Below, piece by piece: positions 1 to 10,057 of a stretch of DNA of 64,000 bases (positions are counted from its first letter, which is position 1; each line of letters starts with the position of its first letter). The stretch is taken from positions 1 through 64,000 of the forward strand of contig CAJQUN010000223.1 of the NCBI GenBank assembly GCA_907163345.1, given 5' to 3'. The notes under the pieces were generated by a model that saw nothing but the letters and a program-made list of their open reading frames with translations, did no database searches and had not been told where the DNA came from. Both the position numbers and the translations under genes were made by a program. Source of the stretch: Haberlea rhodopensis. Lineage: Eukaryota; Streptophyta; Magnoliopsida; Lamiales; Gesneriaceae.

Positions 1-645
1 CCCTCCCCTTTCCCACTTGTCAAAGCCCATACCCCCCCCACTTGGTCATGCCATGCTTCCATCACTTTGCAGCCAAATCATTTCCTTCTCCTTTCCTTTT
101 TCCTCCCCTTATTTCGTTCCAGCTTAGCAGCTGTAAGCAAGGAAAAAGCTTGGTAAGAAGTGTTCAAATCCTTGCAAAAAGAGGAGCAAAAGAGAGGGGT
201 AAGTGGGGTACCCTGTTTTTCTGGGTTTGTGTTGAGCTTGGGTTTTGGTGGGTTGTTTTTACACATGCTAAGTGTAGGCTTGGTGAAACCTTGGTAAGAT
301 GATTACTTACATGGTAAGTATTAAGTAACTACTAGCGTGTTGTTTGAGCATTTTACATGATTTATGTGATAGGTTTCTTGTTATGGAATCTATGTGCTCG
401 AAAAACCTGGACAAAGAAGAAGATACTCTGTTTTTGTATAGGATGGTTGAGGATAAAGATTATGATGATGTTATGATGCATGTTTAGCTTAGGTTTTGTT
501 AAACCTTTGATTTAAGAGCTTACATGGATATTTATGAAGTTCTTCACATGTTTGTTTCAAGCATGAAAGATGTGTTATGAAGTAGAAAAAGATGGTATGA
601 AAAGAGGTGCTCAAAAATCTGGGGAAAATCCCGATTTTTCAGAGC

Positions 646-865
646 TCTCGATCGATCGAGATTTGGTCCCGATCGATGCGAGCAAGAGCAGAAGGTCTAA
701 TCATGGTTTTCAAAAATTTTGGTGCCGATCGATCGAAAGGATTCTCGATCGATCGGTGTGAAGCCCTCGATCGATCGGTAAAATGTTCGATCGATCGAGC
801 GAGGCAGAATGCTAAGGCACTATTTTGTGCACAGTGTCTCGATCGATCGAGACCTTGGGGCCGAT
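646..865. repeat. CGATCGATCG palindrome array in T1 5' LTR
   Basis: About eight copies of a short palindrome with core CGATCGATCG lie 10 to 50 bases apart. Flanking bases often extend it to TCGATCGATCGA. The second and last copies are decayed here (CGATCGATGCG and CGATCGAGCG), while the matching copies in the 3' LTR are intact. The array lies between a splice-donor-like site and an acceptor-like TGTAG, so it may be intronic in the element's leader. Function unknown. Confidence 0.85.
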
Positions 866-1041
866 CGAGCGGAGGAGAAGCAGAAAGTTGAAAATTATGA
901 TGATGTTTTATTTTGTTAAGTTTATGATGTGAGATGGTTTTGAGGCATCTAATATGATATTATGTGGTCTTGTAGAACCATCCCAGGTACCCGGCACCAT
1001 CAAGGAGATAAAGTCTGTTGACTCCTCCTCCTTTTGAAAAG

Positions 1042-1058
1042 GTACGTAAGAGGCGTAC
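1042..1058. other. Conserved GTACG...CGTAC hairpin
   Basis: GTACG at 1042-1046 pairs with CGTAC at 1054-1058, and GGGCATCGG follows. The same arrangement recurs in LTRs H, P, E, J, G, I and K in the matching place, directly before the variable tandem-repeat zone. It is probably a structural or cis-regulatory element of these LTRs; its role is unknown. Confidence 0.6.
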
Positions 1059-1112
1059 GGGCATCGGACGGTAACACACATCTTTATACTACAACTATGC
1101 TTTTATTGCATG

Positions 1113-1462
1113 AGTATTCACGATGAAATGATGATGTTTATACGATGTTTACACGATGAGGTTTATACGATGTTTATACGATAAAGTTCATACGATGTTT
1201 ATATGATGATGCTTATACGATACTTATGTGATGACGTTTACACGATGTAATTGTGGTAAGATGCCACGGGGTAAGATGCCCCACATGGTAAGAGGCCATG
1301 CGATGTATTGTGGTAAGATGCCACGGGGTAAGATGCCCCACATGGTAAGAGGCCATGCGATGTTATTGTTGTAAGATGCCACGGGGTAAGATGCCCCATA
1401 TGGTAAGAGGCCATACGATGATATTGTGGTAAGATGCCACGGGGGTAAGATGCCCCATATGC
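1113..1462 (+). repeat. Tandem repeats in T1 5' LTR (ACGATG and GGTAAG units)
   Basis: The first part (about 1113-1250) is a short-period repeat around TTTATACGATG. The second (1252-1462) is a 57-58 bp unit repeated about 3.6 times. Each full unit carries three GGTAAG motifs (GGTAAGATGCC, GGGGTAAGATGCC and ATGGTAAGAGGCC). GGTAAG resembles a plant 5' splice site. The same array, longer, lies inside element K at 59690-60390 in reverse orientation. Confidence 0.85.
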
Positions 1463-1694
1463 ATGATTATAAATCAGGGACGACAATAAGAAGTTAATGA
1501 GAAATCCAGCATATTTACTTAACAAATATTTCATGCATTTGCCTATGATGTTTTTATGATACTAAGTAAGATTGTATATGCTCATGATGTGTTGTCCCTG
1601 TAGGTACACTTTTGGACGAAAGGACTAAGGTCGGGTTGAGGAAGTGAGCTACGAGGGACACAGGAATGCATAGCATTCAAGTTATGATTAGTAT

Positions 1695-1709
1695 CTACTC
1701 TAGGAGTAG
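1695..1709. other. Conserved CTACTC-TAG-GAGTAG stem-loop
   Basis: This is a perfect 6-bp stem with a 3-base loop, about 170-180 bases from the LTR end. It recurs at 14101-14115 (T1 3' LTR), 37488-37502 (E) and 46304-46318 (G, reverse), with weaker forms near 50611-50625 (I) and 54900-54912 (J). Conservation in a fixed place suggests an RNA role such as 3'-end formation; this is inference. Confidence 0.6.
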
Positions 1710-1884
1710 TGTAAATCTAAATGACATTCTTGTAGAATGTAATGAATTATTTTTGAAGTTTTGTATTTTGGCCTGTAATCCTGTTAGCTCGTGTAACAAC
1801 CAAAACCTTAAGATGTTACCTTAATGCATGATTAGTCCTTCTTATGTCTTTTAATCACTGTAAGGTGGGAAGACCCCAAATTAG

Positions 1885-1896
1885 TGGTATCAGAGC
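1885..1896 (+). other. Primer binding site of T1 (initiator Met tRNA)
   Basis: TGGTATCAGAGC lies six bases after the LTR end. It is the classic complement of the 3' end of plant initiator methionine tRNA, used to prime minus-strand DNA synthesis in many plant gypsy and copia elements. Confidence 0.93.
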
Positions 1897-2072
1897 AGTG
1901 GTTAGATAACCCGGGAATGAGTGAAGGGTAGCCTTAGCAATAAGTTGGCTAGGTGCTTACTTTTAAACATGTTTTGCGCATAAGCTACATATGAGTATAT
2001 GACTGTTATGCTAACATGTTATGCCTTCTAACGATGTATATATGAACTGCTTTTGGATCTTATTGTTAACCC

Positions 2073-3160
2073 TTGCGTTGCAGTATGGCAGCAAACGTGG
2101 AGGTAGGTGAAGCAGTGAGCGTCAATGCTAGTGCGGGGCGTACGAATCCCCTACCCCCGCCAGCTTTTGATGATGAACCGTCCGAACAACAGTTGTTGCC
2201 AGGGGAGCTAAGCTTAACTCAGTTTCTTGCTTACCGACCCCCAACCTTTGAAAGGAACCAAAACTGGGGAACGAGCCGAGGATGGTTAGAAAGAATAGAG
2301 CAGATCTTTGTGGCAGCCCCATGTGCGAAGACAGCATGGATACGGTTAGCAGAGTTCCAATTGGCCAAGAAGGCGCTAATGTTGTGGAAGACCACCGTGG
2401 TAGAGCAAGAGGCTCAAGTCATGAAGTTAATTGGAAAATGTTTCGAACTCGCTTTCTGAATCGTTATTTCTCGGCTGCTGCACGACAGGCTAAGGAAGAT
2501 GAATTCACTCACCTCAAGCAAGGTAATATATCAGTGTCAGATTATGCTCTTCAGTTTTGCTCCTTACTCAGATATGTGCCTCACATCGCCACGAGCACTC
2601 AAGCAAAGATGAGGAACTTTATGAAGGGCTTGAGGCCGGAGCTGTACGATAGGGTGATTACTTATGGCCCTACTTGCTTTGACGATGCACTCTCACGGGC
2701 TGAGCTAGCCGAACTGGGAGTGGGTGCATACCCTGATGTTGTACATCCGCCAGCACCCCATCAGAAATCCACTCATGATAATTTGAAGCCAAGGGGTGAG
2801 CAGTTCAAATCAAGAGGAAACACATCGGCGTCCAGGTTCAGTGGTAAGAGGTCTGACAATAGATGGAAAGGAAAACGAAGGAATGATGCCCCATCCGGAA
2901 GGGGGCAGTCTCAGGGAGACAGATCCGGGAAGGTCCAATGCACTCTTTGTGGGCAACCACATCTGACGAAAGATTGTATAGGATGCTATGTTTGTGGCGA
3001 CAAGGGCCACTTTGCTAGACAGTGTCCCAACAGGGGAAGTCAAACGGGGTCCTGCGGGGAGGGCCTGCGGATAGGACAGCACAGCACAGACCACCATTTG
3101 TGCCGCGACAGTATGGAGGTCAGCCTATGGGGCCACCTCAAGGACAGGTCTATGCATTGA
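2073..3160 (+). pseudogene. gag: T1 gag (capsid/nucleocapsid), frameshifted
   Basis: Gag of a Tekay/Del-type chromovirus. The first frame (2073 to about 2430) holds the N-terminal part with PPTFERNQNWG and WLERIEQIF. A frame change near 2430 leads into the retrotransposon gag core (KMFRTRFLNRYF, GLRPELYDRVITY). A basic, Gln/Arg-rich stretch follows, then a CCHC zinc knuckle, CYVCGDKGHFARQC, about residues 235-248 of the second frame. A further frame change near 3040 continues into a Pro/Gln-rich linker (frame open to 3240). I chose the start at the first Met of the open frame; a Met four residues later (MAANVEV) is equally plausible. The breaks are single-base indels, so either old decay or sequence error is possible. 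Confidence 0.85.
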
Positions 3161-3179
3161 CAAGGGAGCAGGCTTCAGC

Positions 3180-5170
3180 GGCTCCGGAGGAGGTTATAGC
3201 GGGTACGTGTCTTTATTTACGCACCCTGCTTTTATATTGATAGACACAGGTGCGTCACACTCTTTTGTGTCGACGAGTTTTGTTGAAAGGCACCACATAT
3301 GCACTTCTCCGTCCCCCATGCCTCTTATGGTCTCGACCCCCGCTGGAAGAAGTTTGACTACGGATCAGATTGTCTATGATGGCCTCATTTATTTTGAGGA
3401 TAATGAGCTAAGATCAGGTTTGATTGTGCTGGGAATGACAGACTTCGATTGCATTGTGGGCATCGATATTCTGAACAAGTATCAGGCAGTGGTAGACTGC
3501 AGGCAGAGGACTGTCCGATTTAGATCTGTATTGGGAGTCCAGTGGACATTTTATGGGGATGGTTCCCGTCCGAAGATTCCGTTAATATCTGCTGTCAAGA
3601 TGGCACAGCTATTGGAACGAGGTCATGTAGGATATCATATCTATGCGGTTGATATGACGGATAAGAGGAAGGAATTAAAGGTTAAGGATGTGCCCGTAGT
3701 GGCGGAGTTTCCTGATGTCTTTCCGGAGGAGATTCCCGGATTCCCACCGACGAGAGAGGTCGAGTTTGGGATTGAGTTGCTACCAGGGACGTCTGCAATT
3801 TCTCGTGCCCCGTATAGGATGGCACCAGCGGAGCTAAAGATTCAATTGCAAGAGCTCCTGGACAAAAACTACATACGCCCTAGCGTATCGCCATGGGGTG
3901 CGCCTGTCTTATTTGTTAAGAAGAAAGATGGATCGATGCGTCTATGCATTGACTATAGGCAGTTGAACAAAGCTACAGTAAAGAACAAGTATCCACTTCC
4001 GAGGATCGATGACTTGTTCGATCAGTTGCAGGGTACGAGGCTCTACAGTAAGATCGATCTGAGGTCGGGGTACCATCAGATTCGAGTAAGAGAAGATGAT
4101 GTTCAGAAGACGGCTTTCAGGACTAGATATGGGCACTATGAATTCCTGGTCATGCCTTTTGGGGTGACGAATGCCCCAGCTGCTTCATGAGTTTGATGAA
4201 CAGGGTGTTCCAGCCATATTTGGATCAGTTCGTCATAGTCTTCATTGACGACATACTTATTTACTCTCGGACTGAAGAAGAGCATGTAAGGCACTTGAGG
4301 ACAGTGCTTCAGATCCTTAGGGATCATCAGCTATATGCAAAGCTTAGTAAGTGCGAGTTCTGGTTGGACAGCGTGGTATTCTTAGGCCATGTCATATCTA
4401 GCCATGGGATATCTGTGGATCCCAAGAAGATTGAAGCTGTGATGGAGTGGGCTGCACCCACTTCTGTACCTGAGATAAGGAGTTTTCTCGGTTTGGCAGG
4501 ATATTACCGACGTTTCGTCGAGGGTTTTTCGAAGATTGCCAAACCCCTGACACAGCTGACTCAGAAAGGAGTTCCCTTCTTTTGGTCTGAAGCTTGTGAG
4601 GAAAGCTTCCAAGAGCTGAAACGTCGTTTGACTACGGCGCCTGTGCTGGTGATTCCGTCTGAAGATAAGAGATTCGCCTTGTATACGGATGCGTCATTAC
4701 AGGGTTTGGGCTGTGTGTTGATGCAAGATAAGCATGTAGTGGCTTATGCATCGAGGCAACTGAAGCCACATGAAGCCAGGTATCCAGTGCATGATTTGGA
4801 ACTGGCGGCCATCATATTTGCCTTAAAAATCTGGAGACATTACTTGTATGGCACGTCCTTCACTATATATACGGATCATAAGAGCCTGAAGTTCTTATTC
4901 ACTCAGGCAGAGTTGAATATGAGGCAAAGAAGGTGGATGGATTTGCTCAAAGACTATGATTGTGAAATTGAGTACCATCCAGGTAAAGCGAACCTGATAG
5001 CAGATACCTTAAGTCGGAAGGTGAAGAGTACTGCAGAGGATGTCATGTGTTTGTCAGCTTTGATGACTTCTTACTGCCATCTGGGCTATGACTTCGATGT
5101 AGACACGTCGCCTATGCGAGTGTCGACCTTATTGGCGGAGCCAGTTATATTTGAGGCAATCAGGAAGGCC
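3180..5170 (+). pseudogene. pol: T1 pol, part 1: protease, reverse transcriptase, RNase H (frameshifted)
   Basis: Aspartic protease motif LIDTGASHSF lies near 3237-3266. Reverse transcriptase follows, with PLPRIDDLFDQL, YSKIDLRSGYHQIRV, FLVMPFGVTNAP and the catalytic FIDDILIYSR (near 4242-4271), then the tether and RNase H with LYTDASLQGLG and YTDHKSLKFL. The frame changes near 3204 (just before the protease), near 4184 (inside RT, between FGVTNAPAA and MSLMNRVF) and near 5170. Catalytic residues are otherwise intact. Sequence and domain order (PR-RT-RH-IN-chromodomain) fit the Tekay/Del chromovirus clade. It is closely similar to the pol of element L on the other strand. Confidence 0.92.
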
Positions 5171-6599
5171 AGAAGTCAGATAGTGAGGTTCAAAGATGGA
5201 CATCATTGGTACTTCAAGGTCAGCCATCCAAGTTCAGAGTGGCTGAGGATGATTCTTTGAGACTGGGCAACCGATGGGTAGTCCCAGATGCACCAGGGCT
5301 GCGTAGAGGAATATTGGAGCGGGCTCACAGTAGTCGTTTCAGTATCCACCCAGGGGGAAAGAAGATGTACAAGGATCTATGCGATCAATTCTGGTGGAGA
5401 CGCATGAAGCGTGAGGTAATCATTTTTGTTAAAAGATGTTTGATCTGCCAGCAGGTAAAGGCAGAGAGGCAGAGGCCTGGTGGTGAGCTGAAGAGCTTAG
5501 AGGTGCCTGAATGGAAGTGGAGCATATATCTATGGACTTCGTGACCCACTTGCCAAGGACGACCTCAGGATTTGATGCGATCTGGGTGATCGTAGATAGG
5601 CTGACGAAGACGGCTCATTTCATCCCTTACAGTATGTCGTATACATACTTAAAGATGGCCCAAATGTATATACGGGATGTAGTGAGATTGCATGGTATTC
5701 CAGTCTCGATAGTGTCTCACAGGGACCCGAGGTTCACTTCACATTTCTGGGAGGGTCTTCAGACAGCTTTGGGCACAGAGGTGAGACTGAGTACGGCCTA
5801 TCACCCTCAGACCGATGGCCAAACAGAGCGTACCATTCAGACGCTCGAGGACATGTTGAGGGCATGTATTCTGGAGTTTGATATTCCATGGTAGGATTCA
5901 GTGCCACTGGTAGAGTTCTCCTATAACAACAGTTATCAAGCGAGCATTCAAATGGCCCCTTTTGAAGCTCTGTATGGACGACGATGTAGATCACCGCTGT
6001 ATTGGGAGGACTTGACTAGCAAAGCGGTCGGAGGACCGGATATGATCAAGGATATGGAAGGTAAGATTAAGATGATACGCCAAAAGATGAAAGCGGCCCA
6101 AGATAGGCAAGCGGCCTATGCCAATAAGCGGCGACGACCACTAGAATTCCAGTTAGGAGACAGGGTCTTCTTAAAGATCTTGCCCTTCAGGGGTGTGGTT
6201 CGTTTTGGGATGCGGGGGAAGTTATCTCCGAGGTATGTTGGGCCATATGAAGTTTTACAGCATATCGGTACATTAGCTTATCGTTTGGCTCTAACGCCGT
6301 CTTTATCTGGAATTCATGATGTCTTCCATGTTTCTATGTTGAGAAAGTATGAGCCAGACCCGTCTCATGTCTTACAGCCTACTGAAGTACAGTTAGACTC
6401 AGATGCGTCCTACGTTGAACGACCAATCAGAATTCTGGATCGAGAGGATCGCAGACTACGGAGTAAAGTTTTACCGATGGTCAAAGTTCAGTGGGATCGT
6501 CGGGGTGTCGAGGAGGCTACGTGGGAGACGGAACGACATATGGTGCAGCACTATCCGGAACTATTCTCTGGTATGTTTTTATGTTTAGTTTCGATATGA
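5170..6599 (+). pseudogene. pol: T1 pol, part 2: integrase and chromodomain (frameshift and stop)
   Basis: The integrase zinc region shows HSSRFSIHPGGKKMYKD and CLICQQVKAERQRPGG. The core has MDFVTHLPRT, DRLTKTAHFIPY, SHRDPRFTSHFWEGL and YHPQTDGQTERTIQTLE, consistent with the DDE triad. A GPY/F-like module (PRYVGPYEVLQHIGTLAYRL) follows, then a C-terminal chromodomain-like stretch (RPIRILDREDRRLRSK, VQWDRRGVEEATWE). One frame change lies near 5517. A TAG at 5892-5894 replaces the Gln codon that L keeps in FDTPWQDSV. The chromodomain is thought to guide integration into heterochromatin. Confidence 0.92.
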
Positions 6600-6630
6600 T
6601 GATGCATGTGGATTTCGAGGACGAAATCTT

Positions 6631-6646
6631 ATAAGTAGGGGAGTAA
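6631..6646 (+). other. Polypurine tract of T1
   Basis: ATAAGTAGGGGAGTAA directly precedes the 3' LTR start TGTAATACCC. It follows the chromovirus 3' signature GATTTCGAGGACGAAATC at 6610-6627. It is the expected plus-strand primer. Confidence 0.88.
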
Positions 6647-6846
6647 TGTAATACCCCCGAAATGTGATATGATTATGTTCTACGATGATAAATTATGATG
6701 TGTTTAAGGGTTGTGGTGTATTTAAATTGGGGGCCACGATTTATGTTATGATGATATGTTGTGGGGAACATGTTGGGTGTTTTAAGGGATGTATTAATTA
6801 AATGAAGTTAGAAAATATCGAGTGAGGATATTTTAATACATCGTAC

Positions 6847-6852
6847 TATATA
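6847..6852 (+). promoter_or_regulatory. TATA box candidate of T1 LTR
   Basis: TATATA within CGTACTATATACCGGGACAC, about 200 bases into the LTR. LTR J has the matching block (CGTATGAAATACCGGGACAC, near 53984) with a weaker AAATA. This is the likely core promoter that drives the retroviral transcript. Confidence 0.5.
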
Positions 6853-7551
6853 CCGGGACACAATTAAACACCTCAAGGCACCCCAACCACACCACCCCCC
6901 CTACTCGGCCACCTCCCCTTTTCCCACTTGTCAAAGCCCATACCCCCACTTGGTCATGCCCATGCTTCCAATCACTTTGCAGCCAAATCATTTCCTTCTC
7001 CTTTCCTTTTTCCCCATTTTCGTTCCAGCTTAGCAGCTGTAAGGCAAGGAAAAAGCTTGGTAAGAAGGTGTTCAAATCCTTGCAAAAAGAGGAGCAAAAA
7101 GAGAGGGGTAAGTGGGTACCCTGTTTTTCTGGGTTTGTGTTTGAGCTTGGGTTTGGTTGGTTGTTTTTAACGCATGCTAAGTGTAGGCTTGGGTGAAACC
7201 TTGGTAAGGATGCTTACATGGTAGTATTAAGTAACTACTAGCATGGTTGTTTGAGCATTTTACATGATTTATGTGATAGGTTTCTTGTTATGAATCTATG
7301 TGCTCGAAAAACCTGGACAAAGAAGAAGATACTCTGTTTTTGTATAGGATGGTTGAGGATAAAGATTATGATGATGTTATGATGCATGTTAGCTTAGGTT
7401 TTGTTAAACCTTTGATTTAAGAGCTTACATGGATATTTTATGAAGTTCTTCACATGTTTGTTTCAGCATGAAAGATGTGTTATGAAGTAGAAAAGATGGT
7501 ATGAAAAGAGGTGCTCAAAAATCTGGGGAAAATCCCGATTTTTCAGAGCTC

Positions 7552-7771
7552 TCGATCGATCGAGATTTGGTCCCGATCGATCGAGCGAGGCAGAAGGTCT
7601 AATGCATGTTTTCAAAATTTTGGTGCCGATCGATCGAAGGATTTCTCGATCGATCGGTGAAGCTCCTCGATCGATCGGTAAAATGTTCGATCGATCGAGC
7701 GAGGCAGAATGCTAAGGCACTGTTTGTGCACAGTGTCTCGATCGATCGAGACCTTGGGCCGATCGATCGAG
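7552..7771. repeat. CGATCGATCG palindrome array in T1 3' LTR
   Basis: Eight intact palindromes start near 7552, 7574, 7627, 7646, 7667, 7687, 7738 and 7760. Flanks make TCGATCGATCGA or CCGATCGATCG- forms. Two copies are followed by the same AGCGAGGCAGAA, which points to internal duplication of a unit. Confidence 0.88.
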
Positions 7772-8027
7772 AGAAGCAGAAAGTTGAAAAATATGATGAT
7801 GTTTTATTTTGTTAAGTTTATGATGTGAGATGGTTTTGAGGCATCTAATATGATATTATGTGGTCTTGTAGAACCATCCCAGGTACCGGCACCATCAAGG
7901 AGATAAAGTCTGTTGACTCCTCCTCCTTTTGAAAAGGTACGTAAGAGGCGTACGGGCATCGGATGGTAACACACATCTTTATACTACAACTATGCTTTTA
8001 TTGCATGAGTATTCACGATGAAATGAT

Positions 8028-8352
8028 GATGTTTATACGATGTTTACACGATGATGTTTATACGATGTTTATACGATGAAGTTCATACGATGTTTATATG
8101 ATGATGCTTATACGATACTTATGTGATGACGTTTACACGATGTAATTGTGGTAAGATGCCACGGGGTAAGATGCCCCACATGGTAAGAGGCCATGCGATG
8201 TATTGTGGTAAGATGCCACGGGGTAAGATGCCCCACATGGTAAGAGGCCATGCGATGTTATTGTGGTAAGATGCCACGGGGTAAGATGCCCCATATGGTA
8301 AGAGGCCATACGATGATATTGTTGTAAGATGCCACGGGGGTAAGATGCCCCA
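8028..8352 (+). repeat. Tandem repeats in T1 3' LTR
   Basis: Copy of the 1113-1462 arrays: short TTTATACGATG-type units (8028-8140), then about 3.6 copies of the 57-58 bp GGTAAG unit (8146-8352). Confidence 0.85.
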
Positions 8353-8529
8353 TATGCATGATTATAAATCAGGGACGACAATAAGAAGTTAATGAGAAAT
8401 CCAGCATATTTACTTAACAAATATTTCATGCATTTGCTATGATGTTTTTATGATACTAAGTAAGATTGTATATGCTCATGATGTGTTGTCCCTGTAGGTA
8501 CACTTTTGGACGAAAGGACTAAGGGTCGG

Positions 8530-10044
8530 TGGTGTGCGCTTATCGTGTACGCCCAAATTAACCCCACTCAATCCTCAAGATTGATAACAATAATGTAGTA
8601 GCGTGAGTAGGGATCGATCCACGAGGAGGTGTGAATTCTTGTGTTAATGAAAATCAAAATCAAAAGAATAAAAGATGGGGTTGTGAATGAATTATACTAA
8701 TTAAAATTAAAACTAAAGATTAAAGTAACGAAAGTTATTCTTGGTATCGGTCGACTCTTCCTTGGAATTATCATCTATTTCATCGATTCACAAAAGACTC
8801 AATTTTTCATATGAATATTCATCGTTGGACGTTTAATCCAATAATCAAAGTCCTATCTCACCTTACGTGTAGTTAAGTAGCCCAAGCGTTCTAGTTTAAC
8901 CCTTATCAAACAATCAATCAAAATACAAGCGATTAAGATTTAAATTGATGATAGCATATGAACTAGTGAGATCGATGAAGCTAAACAACATAATCCAAGC
9001 GTCTATGTTTAATCTAGTCAAGTGTTCTTCCTAAGAATGTAACAAACTCACAAGCGGAATTTAATTAATCTTAGTTGCTTCGTAAATTAGAGGGATCAAA
9101 CGATTCCGTATTTGATATCTAATTTAGCGTTAGATTTCATGCAAGTTACTAGGTTGTCAATCCAATAAACAAACATCAATCATATCAACAAAATCAGAAA
9201 AACTCTTGATATTCAATAAAATTGATATATAAAGCGTATGAATCTCCCCAAGATAAATAATTCCAAGGATTTGTCTTCCTCAACCAAGAATTAAAAACTA
9301 GCTAGACATAATCTAATAAAAACAATAAATAAAAGCAAGGGAAAGAATACTAATCCGATCTCCGCTCGTCGAGGTGTCAATCCCGCCTTCGCTTCGATCT
9401 TCGTAGCGTTCTTCAATAAAATTGAGAGAAAAATTATAAAACTATCCTAAACTACTCTACCCTAACTATCTAGATAGTTAAAAGGTCTGAATTTCGAGTA
9501 TATATGTATTGGGAGGCTGATGGAGTAGGTTAGAATCCATGTGGGAAGGAAAGAAATCAAGTTTTTTAATTTTCCAAAAGTCTTCAGGCGTAATTACGCG
9601 TATAATGGCGTAGCTACGCCTAGACATGCCGTAGCGTTGGCGTAATTACGCCTGTGAATGGCGTAATTACGCCTGTCCATCATTTTTCTGGCGAGTTTTG
9701 TATTTTGGCCATAACTTTCACATACGAACTCCGAATTCGACGAGTCAGCTGTCCACGCGAAGATAACTCAAAGTTCTACAACTTTTATATGGACCACATT
9801 CCCAAAACTTGGCTGGAATACATAGAAATTTGAGGAGAAAGGAGCAACATATGTCTTTGATTCCGGTTTTTTCCTCTTTTCTTCAACTTTATTGCTTCTT
9901 TCATCATTTTAGCTTGATTTCTTCACCTTTCCCTACATTTACACAAATATACGATTAGGTAGCATATGTATCAATTTATCCATCAAAATATACCAAATCG
10001 TAGACAATTAAGCGCAATAGATGTGTCTATTTCTAGTCACATCA
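8530..10044 (-). repeat. 3' LTR of element A
   Basis: 1515 bp. In element orientation the U3 end is at 10044. A palindrome array of GGCGTAATTACGCC type lies near 9589-9680, followed towards 8530 by a TATA-like CATATATACTC near 9496-9506. The last roughly 530 bases (9512-10044) are nearly identical to the U3 of element B, whereas the middle of the LTR is diverged. Confidence 0.95.
9589..9680. repeat. GGCGTAATTACGCC palindrome array in A LTR
   Basis: Four to five palindromic units: GGCGTAATTACGCG, GGCGTAGCTACGCC, a degenerate GCCGTAGCG, and two GGCGTAATTACGCC. They lie 10-20 bases apart, just beside the conserved CTGGCGAGTTTTGTATTTTG. In element C the CGATCGATCG palindromes occupy this same slot. 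The other copies are at about 13580-13670 (A), 15285-15375 and 20770-20862 (B). Confidence 0.85.
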
Positions 10045-10057
10045 AACACCCCCATAC
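10045..10057 (-). other. Polypurine tract of element A
   Basis: On the minus strand this reads GTATGGGGGTGTT, directly before the 3' LTR. The same tract follows the left LTR of element B at 15742. Confidence 0.85.

Larger units (their letters stand above)
1..1878 (+). repeat. 5' LTR of chromovirus T1 (left end outside window)
   Basis: This is the upstream long terminal repeat of the Ty3/gypsy element T1. It matches the downstream copy that begins at 6647; about 265 bases of its start lie before the window. It ends in ...GACCCCA, six bases before a primer binding site. The order inside is: pyrimidine-rich leader, a splice-donor-like GGTAAGT near 198, a palindrome array (646-865), a conserved block GAACCATCCCAG near 976, a GTACG hairpin at 1042-1058, tandem repeats (1113-1462), and a CTACTC/GAGTAG hairpin at 1695-1709. 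Many differences from the 3' copy are single-base insertions in homopolymers. Confidence 0.93.
6647..8529 (+). repeat. 3' LTR of T1, first segment
   Basis: Begins TGTAATACCCCCGAAATG. It continues to the point where element A is inserted, after target bases GTCGG (8525-8529). It contains the eight-copy palindrome array (7552-7771), the GTACG hairpin (7937-7953) and the GGTAAG tandem units (8146-8352). The other segments of this LTR are 14041-14226 and 21234-21291; joined without duplicated target bases they give about 2.13 kb, agreeing with the 5' copy. Confidence 0.93.

Noticed and set aside
646..865. GATC sites as a bacterial Dam-type signal or contamination
   Set aside because: All clusters sit within plant LTRs at fixed positions; nothing bacterial is nearby.
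1885..1896. tRNA gene fragments at 1885, 27110, 61398 and the TGGCGCC sites
   Set aside because: Only 12 to 17 bases complementary to tRNA 3' ends, next to LTRs; these are primer binding sites, not tRNA genes.
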